DNA of 41,335 nt from Tannerella forsythia (GTDB lineage Bacteria; Bacteroidota; Bacteroidia; Bacteroidales; Tannerellaceae): the NCBI RefSeq assembly GCF_003860135.1, contig NZ_RQYN01000028.1, positions 1 through 41,335 on the forward strand, read 5' to 3'. Below are positions 33,057 to 41,335 of the stretch, in pieces. Below the pieces are notes generated by a model. The model saw nothing but the letters and a program-made list of their open reading frames with translations. It did not search any database and was not told where the DNA came from. Position numbers and translations under genes: made by a program. Position 1 is the first letter of the stretch, and each line of letters opens with the position of its first letter.

Positions 33057-33223
33057 GACCTTTTTGCTCGGATATCTGACCTTTTTGCTCGGACATCCGA
33101 CCTTTTTGCTCGGACATCTGACCTTTTTGCTCGGATGTCTGACCTTTTTGCTCGGACATCTGACCTTTTTGCTCGGATGTCCGACCTTTTTGCTCGGACA
33201 TCCGACCTTTTTGCTCGGATACC
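33057..33223. repeat. Tandem repeat: eight 21-bp units upstream of dnaG
   Basis: Units of 21 bases (the last of 20) start GACCTTTTTGCTCGGA and end in a variable ATCT, ATCC, GTCT or GTCC. A diverged unit follows, to about 33240. The variable ends make near-palindromes such as TCGGACATCCGA at each junction. There are no unique spacers. The array fills most of the 343-base gap between the membrane-protein gene and dnaG. It also gives an open LFARTSD heptad frame that looks incidental. Confidence 0.9.
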
Positions 33224-33316
33224 GAACCTTTTTGGTTCGAAATCGATGTTTAGACCTTCGTTGGGAGCGGTGTCGAGAGAGAGGTAAAAATCATTCATAC
33301 GCATCGCTATTTTTTA

Positions 33317-33324
33317 TATCTTTG
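33317..33324 (+). promoter_or_regulatory. -7 box TATCTTTG of dnaG
   Basis: TATCTTTG, 19 bases before ATG 33344. Confidence 0.6.
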
Positions 33325-33343
33325 TTCCGCAAAAAAAAGACGG

Positions 33344-35443
33344 ATGATTGATGCGATAACACGGGAACGGATTTTGGAAGCGGCAAACATCGTGGATGTG
33401 GTGTCTGAATTTGTCACGCTGCGCAAGCGCGGGGTGAACTTTGTCGGTCTGTGTCCTTTTCATACCGATAAAACGCCTTCGTTCTACGTCTCGCCGGCCA
33501 AAAATATTTGCAAGTGCTTTGCCTGTGGCGAGGGCGGATCTCCCGTCTATTTCATCATGAAGCACGAACAACTGGGCTATCAGGACGCGTTGCGTTTTCT
33601 GGCCAAGAAGTACCACATCGAGGTGCGGGAACGTGAGTTGACCGACGAGGAAAAGCGTTCGCAGAGCGACCGTGAGAGCATGTTTATTCTCAACAGTTGG
33701 GCGCAGAAACATTTTACTTCGCGGCTGCTCGACCATGAAGAGGGACGCGCCGTAGGACTGTCTTATTTCGTGCAGCGCGGGTTTCGCGACGAGACGATCC
33801 GTAAGTTCCAACTCGGATACAGCCTCGAGAAGCGCGACGATCTCTACCAGTCGGCCATCAGCAAAGGCTACCGCAAGGAATACCTCGAAAAGACGGGGCT
33901 TGTTACGTTTTACGACGACGGAGCCGGAAGCGATCGTTTTCGCGGACGCGTGATCTTTCCCATTCATACGCTCAGCGGTAAGGTCGTGGCGTTCGGCGGA
34001 CGTATCCTCGACCAGACGAAGAAGACGGCCAAATACGTCAACTCGCCCGAGAGCGAGATTTATCATAAGAGTAACGAGCTCTACGGCTTGTATTTCGCGA
34101 AGCAGGCGATCGCAAAGGCCGACAAATGCTTCCTTGTCGAAGGGTATACCGACGTGATCTCCATGCATCAGTCGGGTATCGAGAATGTCGTCGCCTCGTC
34201 GGGGACGGCGCTCACGCAACGCCAGATTCATCTGATTCACCGGATGACGAACAATATCACGGTGCTCTACGACGGCGACGCGGCCGGTATCAAGGCCGCC
34301 ATTCGTGGAATCGACCTGCTGCTCGAAGAGGGGATGAACGTGAAAGTGTTGCTGCTGCCCGACGGCGAAGATCCGGACTCGTTCGCGCGGTCGCGCAATG
34401 CGTTTGAATTTTCGGTGTATATTCAGGAACATGAGACCGATTTTATCCGCTTCAAGACGCAACTGCTGCTCGATGAGGCGGGGAATGATCCGCTTAAACG
34501 CGCTTCTCTGATCTCGGATATCTTGCACTCCATCGCCGTGATTCCGGATAATATCGTCCGTTCCGTTTACCTCAAAGAGTGTAGTAATCTGATGGAAATC
34601 AAAGAGCCGGTGCTGCTGGCCGAACTGAATAAAATACGCGCCCAGCGACGCCGGGCGCCGTCACTTTATCGACAGCCGGCTGCGCCGCCATCGCCCGTCG
34701 ATTCGTCATCGGATCGTCCCGCCATATCGGAAGGGGAAGAGCAGCCTTCACCCGCGCCGGCTTCGGAAGGCGAGCATGCTCCGACGACTGCTCCCGTACA
34801 ACAGTCCGTTGCTCCGACACCGCAAAAACGCGCGACTCCTACGCCTTACCAAGCCATCGAGGAGGCGCTGCTCCGCTACGTCGTGTCGCAAGGCGATTTG
34901 GTGCTGTATGATTATACGGACGAGGAGAGTGGGGAGCACGTCGTCGTCCGTGTGGCCGAATACATCAGCGAAGAATTGCAGAAAGATCACCTTGCTTTTT
35001 CTACACCGCTCTTTGGTAAGATTCTTGAAGAGGCGGTCGATCAGTGTCGTTATCCCGGATTCAAGGCAGAGAGCTATTTTTCGTCTCACCCCGACCCGGC
35101 AGTTTCGTCTGTGGCTACGAATCTTGCGGGCGGCATCTATCAGATCGGTTTCGGGAACGAAACGCCTGAAGAAGCAATCACGGAACCGACCGAGGAAGAA
35201 CGTGAAGAAATGAATCGTCGGCAGATGAGAATGTGGGAGAAAGCGATCGTACGCGACTTATTCGCACTCAAAGGCGCTCACCTGTTGCAGCAGATCGCGG
35301 GCATCAATAAAAAAATCAAGGAGTTGCAGACCGAAGGGCGCATCGACGAAGCCATCGAGCAAATGAAGGAACAGAAACGGTTGAATGCCATTAAGGTGGC
35401 GCTTAGCAAAGAATTAGGAGAACGAATTATTTTAAAAATGTAA
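33344..35443 (+). CDS. dnaG: DNA primase
   Basis: DnaG makes RNA primers at the replication fork. The protein has a CHC2 zinc finger (C37, H40, C58, C61; CPFH ... CKCFAC) and the primase core with FRGRVIFPIH and KYVNSPESEIYHKSN. The TOPRIM site is FLVEGYTDVISMHQSG with the acidic YDGDAAG later. A Pro/Ser-rich linker at about 440-500 (PPSPVDSSSDRP, EEQPSPAPASEG) precedes the C-terminal helicase-binding region. Its 699 residues are in the family range. It shares its transcript with an ABC exporter pair: the ABC gene begins only 5 bases after its stop. Confidence 0.97.
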   Translation: MIDAITRERILEAANIVDVVSEFVTLRKRGVNFVGLCPFHTDKTPSFYVSPAKNICKCFACGEGGSPVYFIMKHEQLGYQDALRFLAKKYHIEVRERELTDEEKRSQSDRESMFILNSWAQKHFTSRLLDHEEGRAVGLSYFVQRGFRDETIRKFQLGYSLEKRDDLYQSAISKGYRKEYLEKTGLVTFYDDGAGSDRFRGRVIFPIHTLSGKVVAFGGRILDQTKKTAKYVNSPESEIYHKSNELYGLYFAKQAIAKADKCFLVEGYTDVISMHQSGIENVVASSGTALTQRQIHLIHRMTNNITVLYDGDAAGIKAAIRGIDLLLEEGMNVKVLLLPDGEDPDSFARSRNAFEFSVYIQEHETDFIRFKTQLLLDEAGNDPLKRASLISDILHSIAVIPDNIVRSVYLKECSNLMEIKEPVLLAELNKIRAQRRRAPSLYRQPAAPPSPVDSSSDRPAISEGEEQPSPAPASEGEHAPTTAPVQQSVAPTPQKRATPTPYQAIEEALLRYVVSQGDLVLYDYTDEESGEHVVVRVAEYISEELQKDHLAFSTPLFGKILEEAVDQCRYPGFKAESYFSSHPDPAVSSVATNLAGGIYQIGFGNETPEEAITEPTEEEREEMNRRQMRMWEKAIVRDLFALKGAHLLQQIAGINKKIKELQTEGRIDEAIEQMKEQKRLNAIKVALSKELGERIILKM

Positions 35444-35448
35444 CTTAT

Positions 35449-36372
35449 ATGTATTTCATAGAAGCGGAACATATCGTTAAACAGTACGCGAATCATCGTG
35501 CGCTCGACGATGTCAGCATCCGGGTGCCCGAAGGGAAGATTTTCGGATTGTTAGGCCCGAACGGCGCCGGCAAAACGACACTGATCCGGATCATTAACCG
35601 CATCACTGCTCCGGATAGCGGGCTGGTGCGTTTCGACGGAAGACCTTCGACGCACGACGACATTTATCGAATCGGGTACCTGCCCGAAGAGCGCGGACTG
35701 TATAAGAAAATGAAAGTGGGCGAACAGGCTGTCTACTTTGCCCGTCTCAAAGGGTTGAGCAGCCGTGACGCGAACAAGCGACTGACCGAATGGTTCGAAA
35801 AGTTCGACATCATGCCGTGGTGGAATCGTAAACTTGAAGAACTTTCGAAAGGGATGCAACAAAAAGTGCAGTTTATCATCACGGTCGTGCACGAACCGAC
35901 TTTGCTGATCTTCGACGAGCCGTTCAGCGGTTTTGACCCCGTCAATGCCGATCGGCTGAAGCAGGAGATGTTGCAACTGAAAGAGGAGGGGAGGACGCTG
36001 ATTTTCTCGACGCATAACATGCCGTCGGTCGAAGAGATATGTGATGAGATTGCGCTGATTGACCGCTCACATGTCGTCCTTTCGGGCGATATTCATGAAG
36101 TACGCGAGCGTTTCAAAGAGAATATTTTCCGCGTGGTCGTCGCCGAAGGACAGCCCCTTACGTCCGTACCGGAATTGTTCACCGTGCTTTCCGAGAAGGC
36201 TATGCACGGATATGCAGAGACACATATCCGAAAGGCCGAGGGTGTCGCTAACTCATCGCTCCTGAACGCCTTGGCACAACAGCATGAAATACGCTCGTTC
36301 AACGAAGTGTTGCCATCGATGAACGATATTTTTATTCGTACCGTCACACAAAATACATCGCAACCATCATGA
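35449..36372 (+). CDS. ABC exporter ATP-binding protein (NatA-like)
   Basis: This is a standard ABC ATPase: Walker A GPNGAGKTT (about 36-44), signature ELSKGMQQKV, Walker B LLIFDEPFSGFDPVN, and H-loop STHNMPSV. A C-terminal DUF4162-like extension follows to residue 307. It energises the membrane protein encoded immediately downstream (ATGA overlap at 36369-36372). NatA/NatB-type systems export sodium or other small compounds; the substrate here is not known. It is cotranscribed with dnaG, which is probably positional rather than functional. Confidence 0.92.
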   Translation: MYFIEAEHIVKQYANHRALDDVSIRVPEGKIFGLLGPNGAGKTTLIRIINRITAPDSGLVRFDGRPSTHDDIYRIGYLPEERGLYKKMKVGEQAVYFARLKGLSSRDANKRLTEWFEKFDIMPWWNRKLEELSKGMQQKVQFIITVVHEPTLLIFDEPFSGFDPVNADRLKQEMLQLKEEGRTLIFSTHNMPSVEEICDEIALIDRSHVVLSGDIHEVRERFKENIFRVVVAEGQPLTSVPELFTVLSEKAMHGYAETHIRKAEGVANSSLLNALAQQHEIRSFNEVLPSMNDIFIRTVTQNTSQPS

Positions 36373-37655
36373 ATAGTATAGGGTTAATTATCAAACGGGA
36401 ATATATCCGTCGTGTCAGAAAAAAATCGTTCGTCTTGCTGACGTTTCTGACGCCGTTGCTGATGATCGCACTGATTTTCGTACCGCTGTGGCTGTCGTCC
36501 ATCAAGAGCAGTGAGATATTTCATGTGTCTGTCGTCGACGAGACGGGAAAATACGTGTCGTTGTTCAAAGATGTTGACAATTACCGCTTTTTCGACGGAA
36601 AAGCATCTGCTCCAACCTCGCAGGAGGAGGCGAAAGACGTGTTTGCCACGCTCAAAATTACGGACGATCTTTTGGAACATCCTCAGGCAGCCACTCTCTA
36701 TTCGCACAAGCAGATTCCGGAATCTTTGTCGCGCATCGTGAACGAAACGTTGCGCAAACAAATCGAAAGCGATAAGATCGCGTCATATCAAATACCGAGA
36801 CTGGAAGAAATTATTCGTGAAAGTCAGATACGGTTTCAGGTGCAGACCATTAAACTGAGCGAAGATGGAAGCGAACGCGAATCGTCCGTTTCGCTGGCTT
36901 ATGCCATCGGCATTCTTTTTACCATGACGATCTATATGTTTATCATTATGTACGGTTCGATGGTGATGCAGGGCGTTTCGGAAGAGAAGACGAACCGCAT
37001 CGTGGAGATTATGGTATCGTCCGTCCGTCCGTTCGACCTTATGATGGGCAAAATCATCGGTATCGGTCTTGTCGGACTTACCCAGCTCTTTCTTTGGGGC
37101 ATTCTTACCATGGTCGGCTTCACCGTGATCGGACTCTTCTTCGGCGCAGGTGCCGAGGCTGCTGTTGCGATGCAGCAGGGAGGGGCGGCAACTGCCGGCG
37201 AAATGGGCGAATGGATGGCTAAACTGCAATCGTTTAACTTCTCTGAAATTCTATTTTTCTTTGTCGTCTATTTCTTCGGAGGATATCTGCTGTATGCTTC
37301 GCTTTTTGCGGCCATCGGTTCCGTAATCGATCATCCCGAAGATGCTCAGCAGTTTATGACCCCTGTTATTCTGATTCTCGTCTTTGCGTTATACGCCGGT
37401 ATTTACAGTATTGAAAATCCTGACGGCCCATTGGCTTTCTGGTGTTCCATGATCCCGTTCACATCGCCGGTGGTTATGATGATGCGCATCCCTTACGAAA
37501 TTCCGCTCTGGCAAACGCTGCTTTCTGTTTTTCTGTTGTTTGCCTCGGCAGTCGGTCTCACGTGGTTCTCGGCCAAGATTTATCGTATCGGTATTTTGAT
37601 GTACGGAAAGAAACCGAATCTGAAAGAAATTATTCGGTGGATATCGTTTAAATAG
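36369..37655 (+). CDS. ABC-2 type permease (NatB-like)
   Basis: The 428-residue protein has an N-terminal membrane helix (VLLTFLTPLLMIALIFVPLWL) and a large extracytoplasmic domain (about 50-175, with LEEIIRESQIRFQVQTI). Several helices follow, from YAIGILFTMTIYMFIIMYG to LLSVFLLFASAVGLTWF. The cytoplasmic SEEKTNRIVEIMVSSVRPFDLMMGK segment before the third helix is typical of ABC-2/NatB permeases. Its start overlaps the ATPase stop by four bases. Together they make one exporter of unknown cargo. Confidence 0.9.
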   Translation: MNSIGLIIKREYIRRVRKKSFVLLTFLTPLLMIALIFVPLWLSSIKSSEIFHVSVVDETGKYVSLFKDVDNYRFFDGKASAPTSQEEAKDVFATLKITDDLLEHPQAATLYSHKQIPESLSRIVNETLRKQIESDKIASYQIPRLEEIIRESQIRFQVQTIKLSEDGSERESSVSLAYAIGILFTMTIYMFIIMYGSMVMQGVSEEKTNRIVEIMVSSVRPFDLMMGKIIGIGLVGLTQLFLWGILTMVGFTVIGLFFGAGAEAAVAMQQGGAATAGEMGEWMAKLQSFNFSEILFFFVVYFFGGYLLYASLFAAIGSVIDHPEDAQQFMTPVILILVFALYAGIYSIENPDGPLAFWCSMIPFTSPVVMMMRIPYEIPLWQTLLSVFLLFASAVGLTWFSAKIYRIGILMYGKKPNLKEIIRWISFK

Positions 37656-37674
37656 TAGATGTATCTAAATTTTC

Positions 37675-37682
37675 TATCTTTG
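37675..37682 (+). promoter_or_regulatory. -7 box TATCTTTG of the sulfhydrylase gene
   Basis: TATCTTTG, 15 bases before ATG 37698 and 30 before ATG 37713. Confidence 0.6.
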
Positions 37683-37697
37683 TCCCCCGAATAACAA

Positions 37698-38993
37698 ATG
37701 ATAAAAGCAAAGATGAATAAACAAAAACAAGGTACTGTTTGTGTACAGGGAGGCTGGCAGCCTAAAAACGGCGAACCTCGTGTAGTACCGATCTATCAAA
37801 GTACGACATTCAAATATGAAACGAGCGATGAGATGGGCAAACTGTTCGATCTCGAAGCTTCCGGATTTTTTTATACCCGTTTGCAAAACCCGACGAACGA
37901 AAGTGTAGCCGCTAAAATCGCTTCGCTTGAAGGCGGTATGGCTGTCATGCTTACTTCGTCCGGACAGGCGGCCGTATTCTATGCGCTGTTCAATATCTGT
38001 GAAACGGGCGGCCATCTCATTTGTACTTCCAAAATTTACGGAGGAACATTCAATCTTCTCGGTGTGACGATGAAAAAGATGGGGGTAGATGTGACCTTTA
38101 TCGATCAGGACGCTACAGACGAAGCGATTGAAAAAGCGTTTCGTCCGAATACGAAGGCCGTCTTTGGCGAAACTTTGGCTAATCCGGCCGGTGCCGTACT
38201 CGACATCGAGCGTTTTGCACGGATAGCGCATAACCATGGAGTACCGTTGGTTGTCGATAATACATTGGCTACGCCGATCAATTGTCGGCCCATCGAATGG
38301 GGAGCCGATATCGTTGTTCACTCGACAACAAAATATATGGATGGTCATGCGACAGCTGTTGGGGGAGCCATCGTCGACAGTGGTAATTTCGATTGGAATG
38401 CGCACAAAGAAAAATTTCCCGGCTTGACGATGCCTGATCCTTCGTATCACGGGCTTGTTTATACGGAAAAGTTCGGAAAAGTGGCTTACCTCGTTAAGGC
38501 AACGGTACAGTTGATGCGCGACCTCGGATCGACCGCTTCGCCGATGAATGCTTTCCTGCTGAATATTGGCCTCGAAACGCTTCACTTGCGTATACCTCGC
38601 CATTGCTCTAATGCGCAAACCGTAGCCGAATACCTTGCCAGACATCCGAAAGTGGCATGGGTGAATTACTGCGGACTACCCGATAATAAATATCATACGC
38701 TGGCGCAGAAATATTTGCCTGACGGATCATGCGGGATGCTTACGTTTGGTCTCAAAGGGGGACGTGATCATGCGATCCGTTTCATGGATTCTTTGCAGCT
38801 TGTGTCTATCGTGACGCATGTGGCCGATGCGCGTTCGTGTGTGCTGCATCCCGCCAGTCATACGCATCGTCAGCTGAGCGATGAGCAGTTGGTTGCTGCC
38901 GGGGTAGCTCCTGATCTGATACGTTTCTCGGTCGGAATCGAAGATATCGACGACATTCTATCCGATGTGGAACAAGCGCTGGAAAAGGTGTAG
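37698..38993 (+). CDS. metY: O-acetylhomoserine sulfhydrylase / Cys-Met metabolism PLP enzyme
   Basis: A PLP enzyme of the Cys/Met metabolism family, with the cofactor lysine in HSTTKYMDGH (K212). Other markers are the phosphate-binding MLTSSGQAAVFYAL, YTRLQNPT near the start, and SVGIEDIDDILSDVEQAL at the end. The length (431) and overall pattern fit O-acetylhomoserine aminocarboxypropyltransferase, which makes homocysteine from O-acetylhomoserine and sulfide. A methionine gamma-lyase is the main alternative, and sequence reading alone does not separate the two. ATG 37713 (MNKQKQGT) is an equally possible start. It is a single gene with a terminator. Confidence 0.88.
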   Translation: MIKAKMNKQKQGTVCVQGGWQPKNGEPRVVPIYQSTTFKYETSDEMGKLFDLEASGFFYTRLQNPTNESVAAKIASLEGGMAVMLTSSGQAAVFYALFNICETGGHLICTSKIYGGTFNLLGVTMKKMGVDVTFIDQDATDEAIEKAFRPNTKAVFGETLANPAGAVLDIERFARIAHNHGVPLVVDNTLATPINCRPIEWGADIVVHSTTKYMDGHATAVGGAIVDSGNFDWNAHKEKFPGLTMPDPSYHGLVYTEKFGKVAYLVKATVQLMRDLGSTASPMNAFLLNIGLETLHLRIPRHCSNAQTVAEYLARHPKVAWVNYCGLPDNKYHTLAQKYLPDGSCGMLTFGLKGGRDHAIRFMDSLQLVSIVTHVADARSCVLHPASHTHRQLSDEQLVAAGVAPDLIRFSVGIEDIDDILSDVEQALEKV

Positions 38994-39024
38994 TTCCTCT
39001 GCTTCGGGAATGTGATTGCATAAC

Positions 39025-39069
39025 AAAGACGGTGTGGTAAAACGAAACGTTTTTATACACCGTCTTTTT
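39025..39069 (+). terminator. Terminator after metY
   Basis: AAAGACGGTGT (39025-39035) pairs exactly with ACACCGTCTTT (39057-39067), followed by T. The A-rich 5' side would also allow it to work on the other strand. Confidence 0.8.
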
Positions 39070-39325
39070 GATTATTGTATTTTCAGGGAAAGGAAAGAGG
39101 CTCTCTCATCGTTTTCAATTCAGAAGATTCCGTAATAGAACAGATTAAAACGGGAACCGTGAAAGTGCTTGTTGCACTCTCCTGGCCTTGCTTACAGCCC
39201 AAACGAACGATCCGATCTTTAGATGTAAAAACATGAGGGCCTAACGTCCGCTTTAGATTTTAATCCCAACAACAATTCGGCCTTGTTCCATGTTTGGTTT
39301 TCCTGAATGTATAAAGACAATGTTA
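39070..39325. other. Gene-free stretch between metY and the IS110 remnant
   Basis: No convincing reading frame, hairpin or repeat is visible on either strand. It may contain further decayed transposon sequence beyond recognition. Confidence 0.5.
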
Positions 39326-39617
39326 GTTTAAAATCAATTTATCTTTTACGTCACTTTCCTGTCGGGAAGCTGCTTGATGAAATAGGGATTCACCAATCTG
39401 AGTTCCATCGATTCGCAGAGTTCGTTCCATACCGGAACCCAATAGACGGCCGTGCTCTCCATGGCTGCTTCGGTGACACCATGATCTGTTATGTCATTTT
39501 GCATCTGAGGCAAGTCCGGAGTAAGCACACCATAGTTTTTTTCTAAAGTAATGGCTTCGTCATGGCCATAATACAAACGAAAATGCTATCTTTGTGTACA
39601 TTAAAGCCGTCGACAGC
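39326..39617 (-). mobile_element. Decayed IS110-family transposase fragment
   Basis: Read leftward from about 39617, one frame gives VHKDSIFVCI, the typical start of the IS110 DEDD domain. After a frame change, a second frame (39576-39346) gives LTPDLPQM, HGVTEAAMESTAVYWVPVWN and LVNPYFIKQLPDRK. After another frame change DVKDK appears at about 39352-39338, where the family has DVKDxxW. The family core is therefore present in order but split by at least two frameshifts, and the C-terminal half with the second catalytic region is absent. It is a dead remnant. No IS ends or target duplication can be placed. Confidence 0.8.
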
Positions 39618-39759
39618 TCGATTCCTATTCATATTTATTTTTTAAATTTTTCCTCCAAGCTCGTAAAATTGTGCCTGAGAATACGCAGGAGCGGACAGAA
39701 AACAGAGCGCCGGCCTTGTGTTTTTATCTTGCCGGTGTAAAAGATCGGGGGATTTTATT

Positions 39760-39767
39760 TAAATTTG
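39760..39767 (+). promoter_or_regulatory. Possible -7 box TAAATTTG of the propeller gene
   Basis: TAAATTTG matches TAnnTTTG, 48 bases before ATG 39816, in an AT-rich region where chance matches are more likely. Confidence 0.4.
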
Positions 39768-39815
39768 CGAAAAATAATTTTAGCATTTATTGGTGTTGTT
39801 GTGGTGAAATAAATC

Positions 39816-41090
39816 ATGAAGTTGAAAATTAAAGATTTGAAATTAATATCGTTTTTCTTTCTGCTGATACTGATAATAACATGTTGTTATAGAAGAATTT
39901 CAACGAACGATGAAGAAACTCCGAATCGGTTTGTTTTAGATTCTACTGATGCGATTAAAAACCCAAAAGAATCATTGAAACTTTCAGAACTTGTTGACAG
40001 TATTACTTATATTCCTTTAGAAACGAATTCGCTGAATTTATTGGGAGACATGCAATTGATGAGTTTTCAGCCGCAATATATTTTTTACTCCAATTATTGT
40101 TTTGATTGGAATGGAAAATTTATCGGGCAAATAGGGAAAGTGGGACAAGGTCCATGTGAAGATGTTTATGCAAAAGTAGCAAAAATACTGTATCATAATG
40201 GATTTTTCTATGCGGATGCATCGAAAATAATTCAATACAATAAGAAAGGAGAATGCACAGGTAAAGAACGTTCGTGGTATCTTCCGAAAGAAGATCCTAA
40301 TCTTCCTTTTGGTAATCATTTGACAAATAAGATATGTCTTTCTTCAGCTCAGGAGAATTTGATTTTATTTAATTATCCGGACACACTTTATTTTTTGGAT
40401 ACAGACTTCAAAATTGTTTCAAAGCGCTTTATTATGCCTTGGAATAGTTCTAAAATTGCACATACAACCACCGGAGTTTATGATAAATGTATATCATATT
40501 ACCGTGATACTACGTTATTTTATAATTTTTATACCGATACCGTTTTCACAGTAAACTCTAATGGCCTTACATGTAGATATGTAATAAAATTAGATGATGG
40601 AATTAAAGTCTCTCGCAAACTCTTATACGAATATACGGATTTATTGGGTGATGCTTTTAAATATTGGGAGAAAGGAGCTCTTGATAAATGCAGAATGGTA
40701 GAACTTGTAGATCATAAATACCGAATAATGGGCGTATATGAAACAAACTTATATATTTTCTTGTTAATTGATGAATTAATTGCATTTCGGAAACTTCGTG
40801 GCATTCCTCAGCGTGAACCGATGGTGGGTATATACAGTAAAGAGGATGGCAGCATAAATGTTGTTAAATATATAGAGAATGATTTGGGTGGTTTGAAGAA
40901 CTTTATTCCTTTGTGGGGAGCTTGTAATGAGAAGTTGATAAATATAATTTGGCCGTATCAGATAAAGGAATTTATACAAGAAGAACAAGCAAAAGGACAA
41001 GATGTAGAGGAGAACTTAATAGACCTTATGAATAAGATTCACGAAGACGATAACCCCATACTGATTATAGCGCATTTAAAACAAAAATGA
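39816..41090 (+). CDS. 6-bladed beta-propeller lipoprotein (PF17170-like)
   Basis: The lipoprotein signal (FFFLLILIITCC) is followed by the start typical of Bacteroidetes 6-bladed propeller proteins: LSELVDSITYIPLET and FIGQIGKVGQGPCEDV. Repeating strand patterns then run to the end (NLYIFLLIDELIAFRKLRG, MVGIYSKEDGSINVVKYI, PILIIAHLKQK). Its 424 residues are normal for the family. Function is unknown. These genes often lie in clusters with small secreted peptides (NVEALA type) and C39 exporters, and an exporter remnant lies at the other end of this window. The codon use is clearly more AT-rich than in the core genes, which suggests a separate origin. Confidence 0.82.
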   Translation: MKLKIKDLKLISFFFLLILIITCCYRRISTNDEETPNRFVLDSTDAIKNPKESLKLSELVDSITYIPLETNSLNLLGDMQLMSFQPQYIFYSNYCFDWNGKFIGQIGKVGQGPCEDVYAKVAKILYHNGFFYADASKIIQYNKKGECTGKERSWYLPKEDPNLPFGNHLTNKICLSSAQENLILFNYPDTLYFLDTDFKIVSKRFIMPWNSSKIAHTTTGVYDKCISYYRDTTLFYNFYTDTVFTVNSNGLTCRYVIKLDDGIKVSRKLLYEYTDLLGDAFKYWEKGALDKCRMVELVDHKYRIMGVYETNLYIFLLIDELIAFRKLRGIPQREPMVGIYSKEDGSINVVKYIENDLGGLKNFIPLWGACNEKLINIIWPYQIKEFIQEEQAKGQDVEENLIDLMNKIHEDDNPILIIAHLKQK

Positions 41091-41210
41091 TTGGGAATAA
41101 TCCGCCTTAGTCTTTTTAAATCGATTAGAACTTAATTCTTCTTGAAAAACTTTGCTTAAACTCTTGAAAAAGAGATGGTTTTTTGATTTTTTTCAGAATG
41201 TAATGAAATA

Positions 41211-41255
41211 AACACTCCGCCAAAAATCATTTTTTTTGATCTGCGGCGGAGCGTT
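41211..41255 (-). terminator. Hairpin between convergent gene ends at the right edge
   Basis: AACACTCCGCC (41211-41221) pairs with GGCGGAGCGTT (41245-41255) with one mismatch. It lies a few bases after the stop codon of the minus-strand gene fragment, so it most likely ends that transcript and may also end the propeller gene's. Confidence 0.55.
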
Positions 41256-41260
41256 GATAG

Positions 41261-41335
41261 CTAGTTGCTCCTTAAAATATATTCATTAAACTGTTTGTCA
41301 ATAAAATAAATGGAATAATTATTGGATATTCTTGC
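41261..41335 (-). CDS. 3' end of the same multicopy gene, right copy
   Basis: Read leftward, the sequence is open from the window edge and ends with YSIYFIDKQFNEYILRSN and a TAG at 41261-41263. This is the same C-terminus as at 1-73 in opposite orientation, here with a stop and a hairpin after it, so this copy is the more likely intact one. Only about 24 residues are inside the window and I do not recognise the family. Confidence 0.45.
   Translation of the reverse strand, partial: ARISNNYSIYFIDKQFNEYILRSN
41262..41334. repeat. 73-bp inverted terminal repeat, right copy
   Basis: The reverse complement is identical to bases 1-73 over all 73 positions. Only base 41335 lies outside the match. 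It marks the second end of the multicopy sequence that bounds the window. Confidence 0.9.

Noticed and set aside
33057-33223. CRISPR array
   Set aside because: The units are directly adjacent with no unique spacers, and no cas genes are in the window. The same holds for 4669-4806.
33017-33304. Repeat proteins with FAR(T/M)SD heptads read from the 21-bp array
   Set aside because: Several frames on both strands are open only because the unit length is a multiple of three. There is no ribosome binding site or conserved flank, and the array lies in a promoter region.
1-41335. Composite transposon bounded by the terminal repeats
   Set aside because: The interior is dominated by core genes (lon, dnaX, dnaG, nifJ, rsmE), and the repeat encodes a gene end, not a visible transposon end with target duplication.

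Overview
The window looks like a chromosomal contig from a Bacteroidales bacterium, most likely a Tannerella/Parabacteroides-type (Tannerellaceae) organism. Three things support this. The -7 boxes have the Bacteroidetes form TAnnTTTG and occur many times. The gene families are typical of the phylum: tandem DUF1080 lipoprotein, DUF5686 outer-membrane protein, PF17170-type 6-bladed propeller lipoprotein, BFN-UVR nuclease. The base composition is intermediate, with strong CG-rich codon use in the core genes. The genus is an inference from gene content only.

Layout, left to right. 1-380 is a damaged accessory edge: a 3' gene fragment lying in a 73-bp repeat, then a frameshifted remnant of a C39-peptidase (bacteriocin/peptide) exporter. 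464-2337 (-) is a small operon of a periplasmic thioredoxin-like protein, a bifunctional nuclease and rsmE. 2425-4582 (+) is a lipoprotein with two 3-keto-disaccharide hydrolase (DUF1080) domains plus an exported sugar isomerase/epimerase. A six-unit 23-bp tandem repeat follows. 4861-10893 (-) is a heavy-metal efflux operon (His/Cys-rich small protein, His-rich adaptor, CzcA-type RND pump, TolC-like channel). 10935-14175 (-) is a tightly coupled four-gene cassette (nucleotidyltransferase, ATP-grasp, CDP-alcohol phosphatidyltransferase, HAD protein) that looks like a pathway for making and attaching an unknown alcohol-phosphate group. 14230-15894 (-) is an AspT/YidE transporter.

16067-22619 (+) holds a DUF5686 outer-membrane protein, an NfeD-like/flotillin pair, a branched-chain aminotransferase and a small lipoprotein. 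22793-27553 (+) holds an AAA ATPase with an altered Walker B motif and pyruvate:ferredoxin oxidoreductase. lon (+) converges on dnaX (-). dnaX carries an A10 run at which a -1 shift joins the short (gamma-like) and long (tau-like) products. A DivIC/FtsB-like protein, a small membrane protein, a 21-bp tandem repeat array, dnaG, an ABC-2 exporter pair and an O-acetylhomoserine sulfhydrylase follow.

The right edge (39070-41335) is accessory again: a decayed IS110-family transposase, an AT-rich 6-bladed propeller lipoprotein, a hairpin, and the second, inverted copy of the 73-bp repeat, which also encodes the 3' end of a gene reading into the window. The two edges therefore match each other. Both end inside the same multicopy coding sequence, which probably explains where assembly stopped and could also allow inversion of the whole segment. 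The best candidates for something undescribed are the four-gene alcohol-phosphate cassette, with atypical active-site motifs in two of its enzymes, and the dnaX slippage site.
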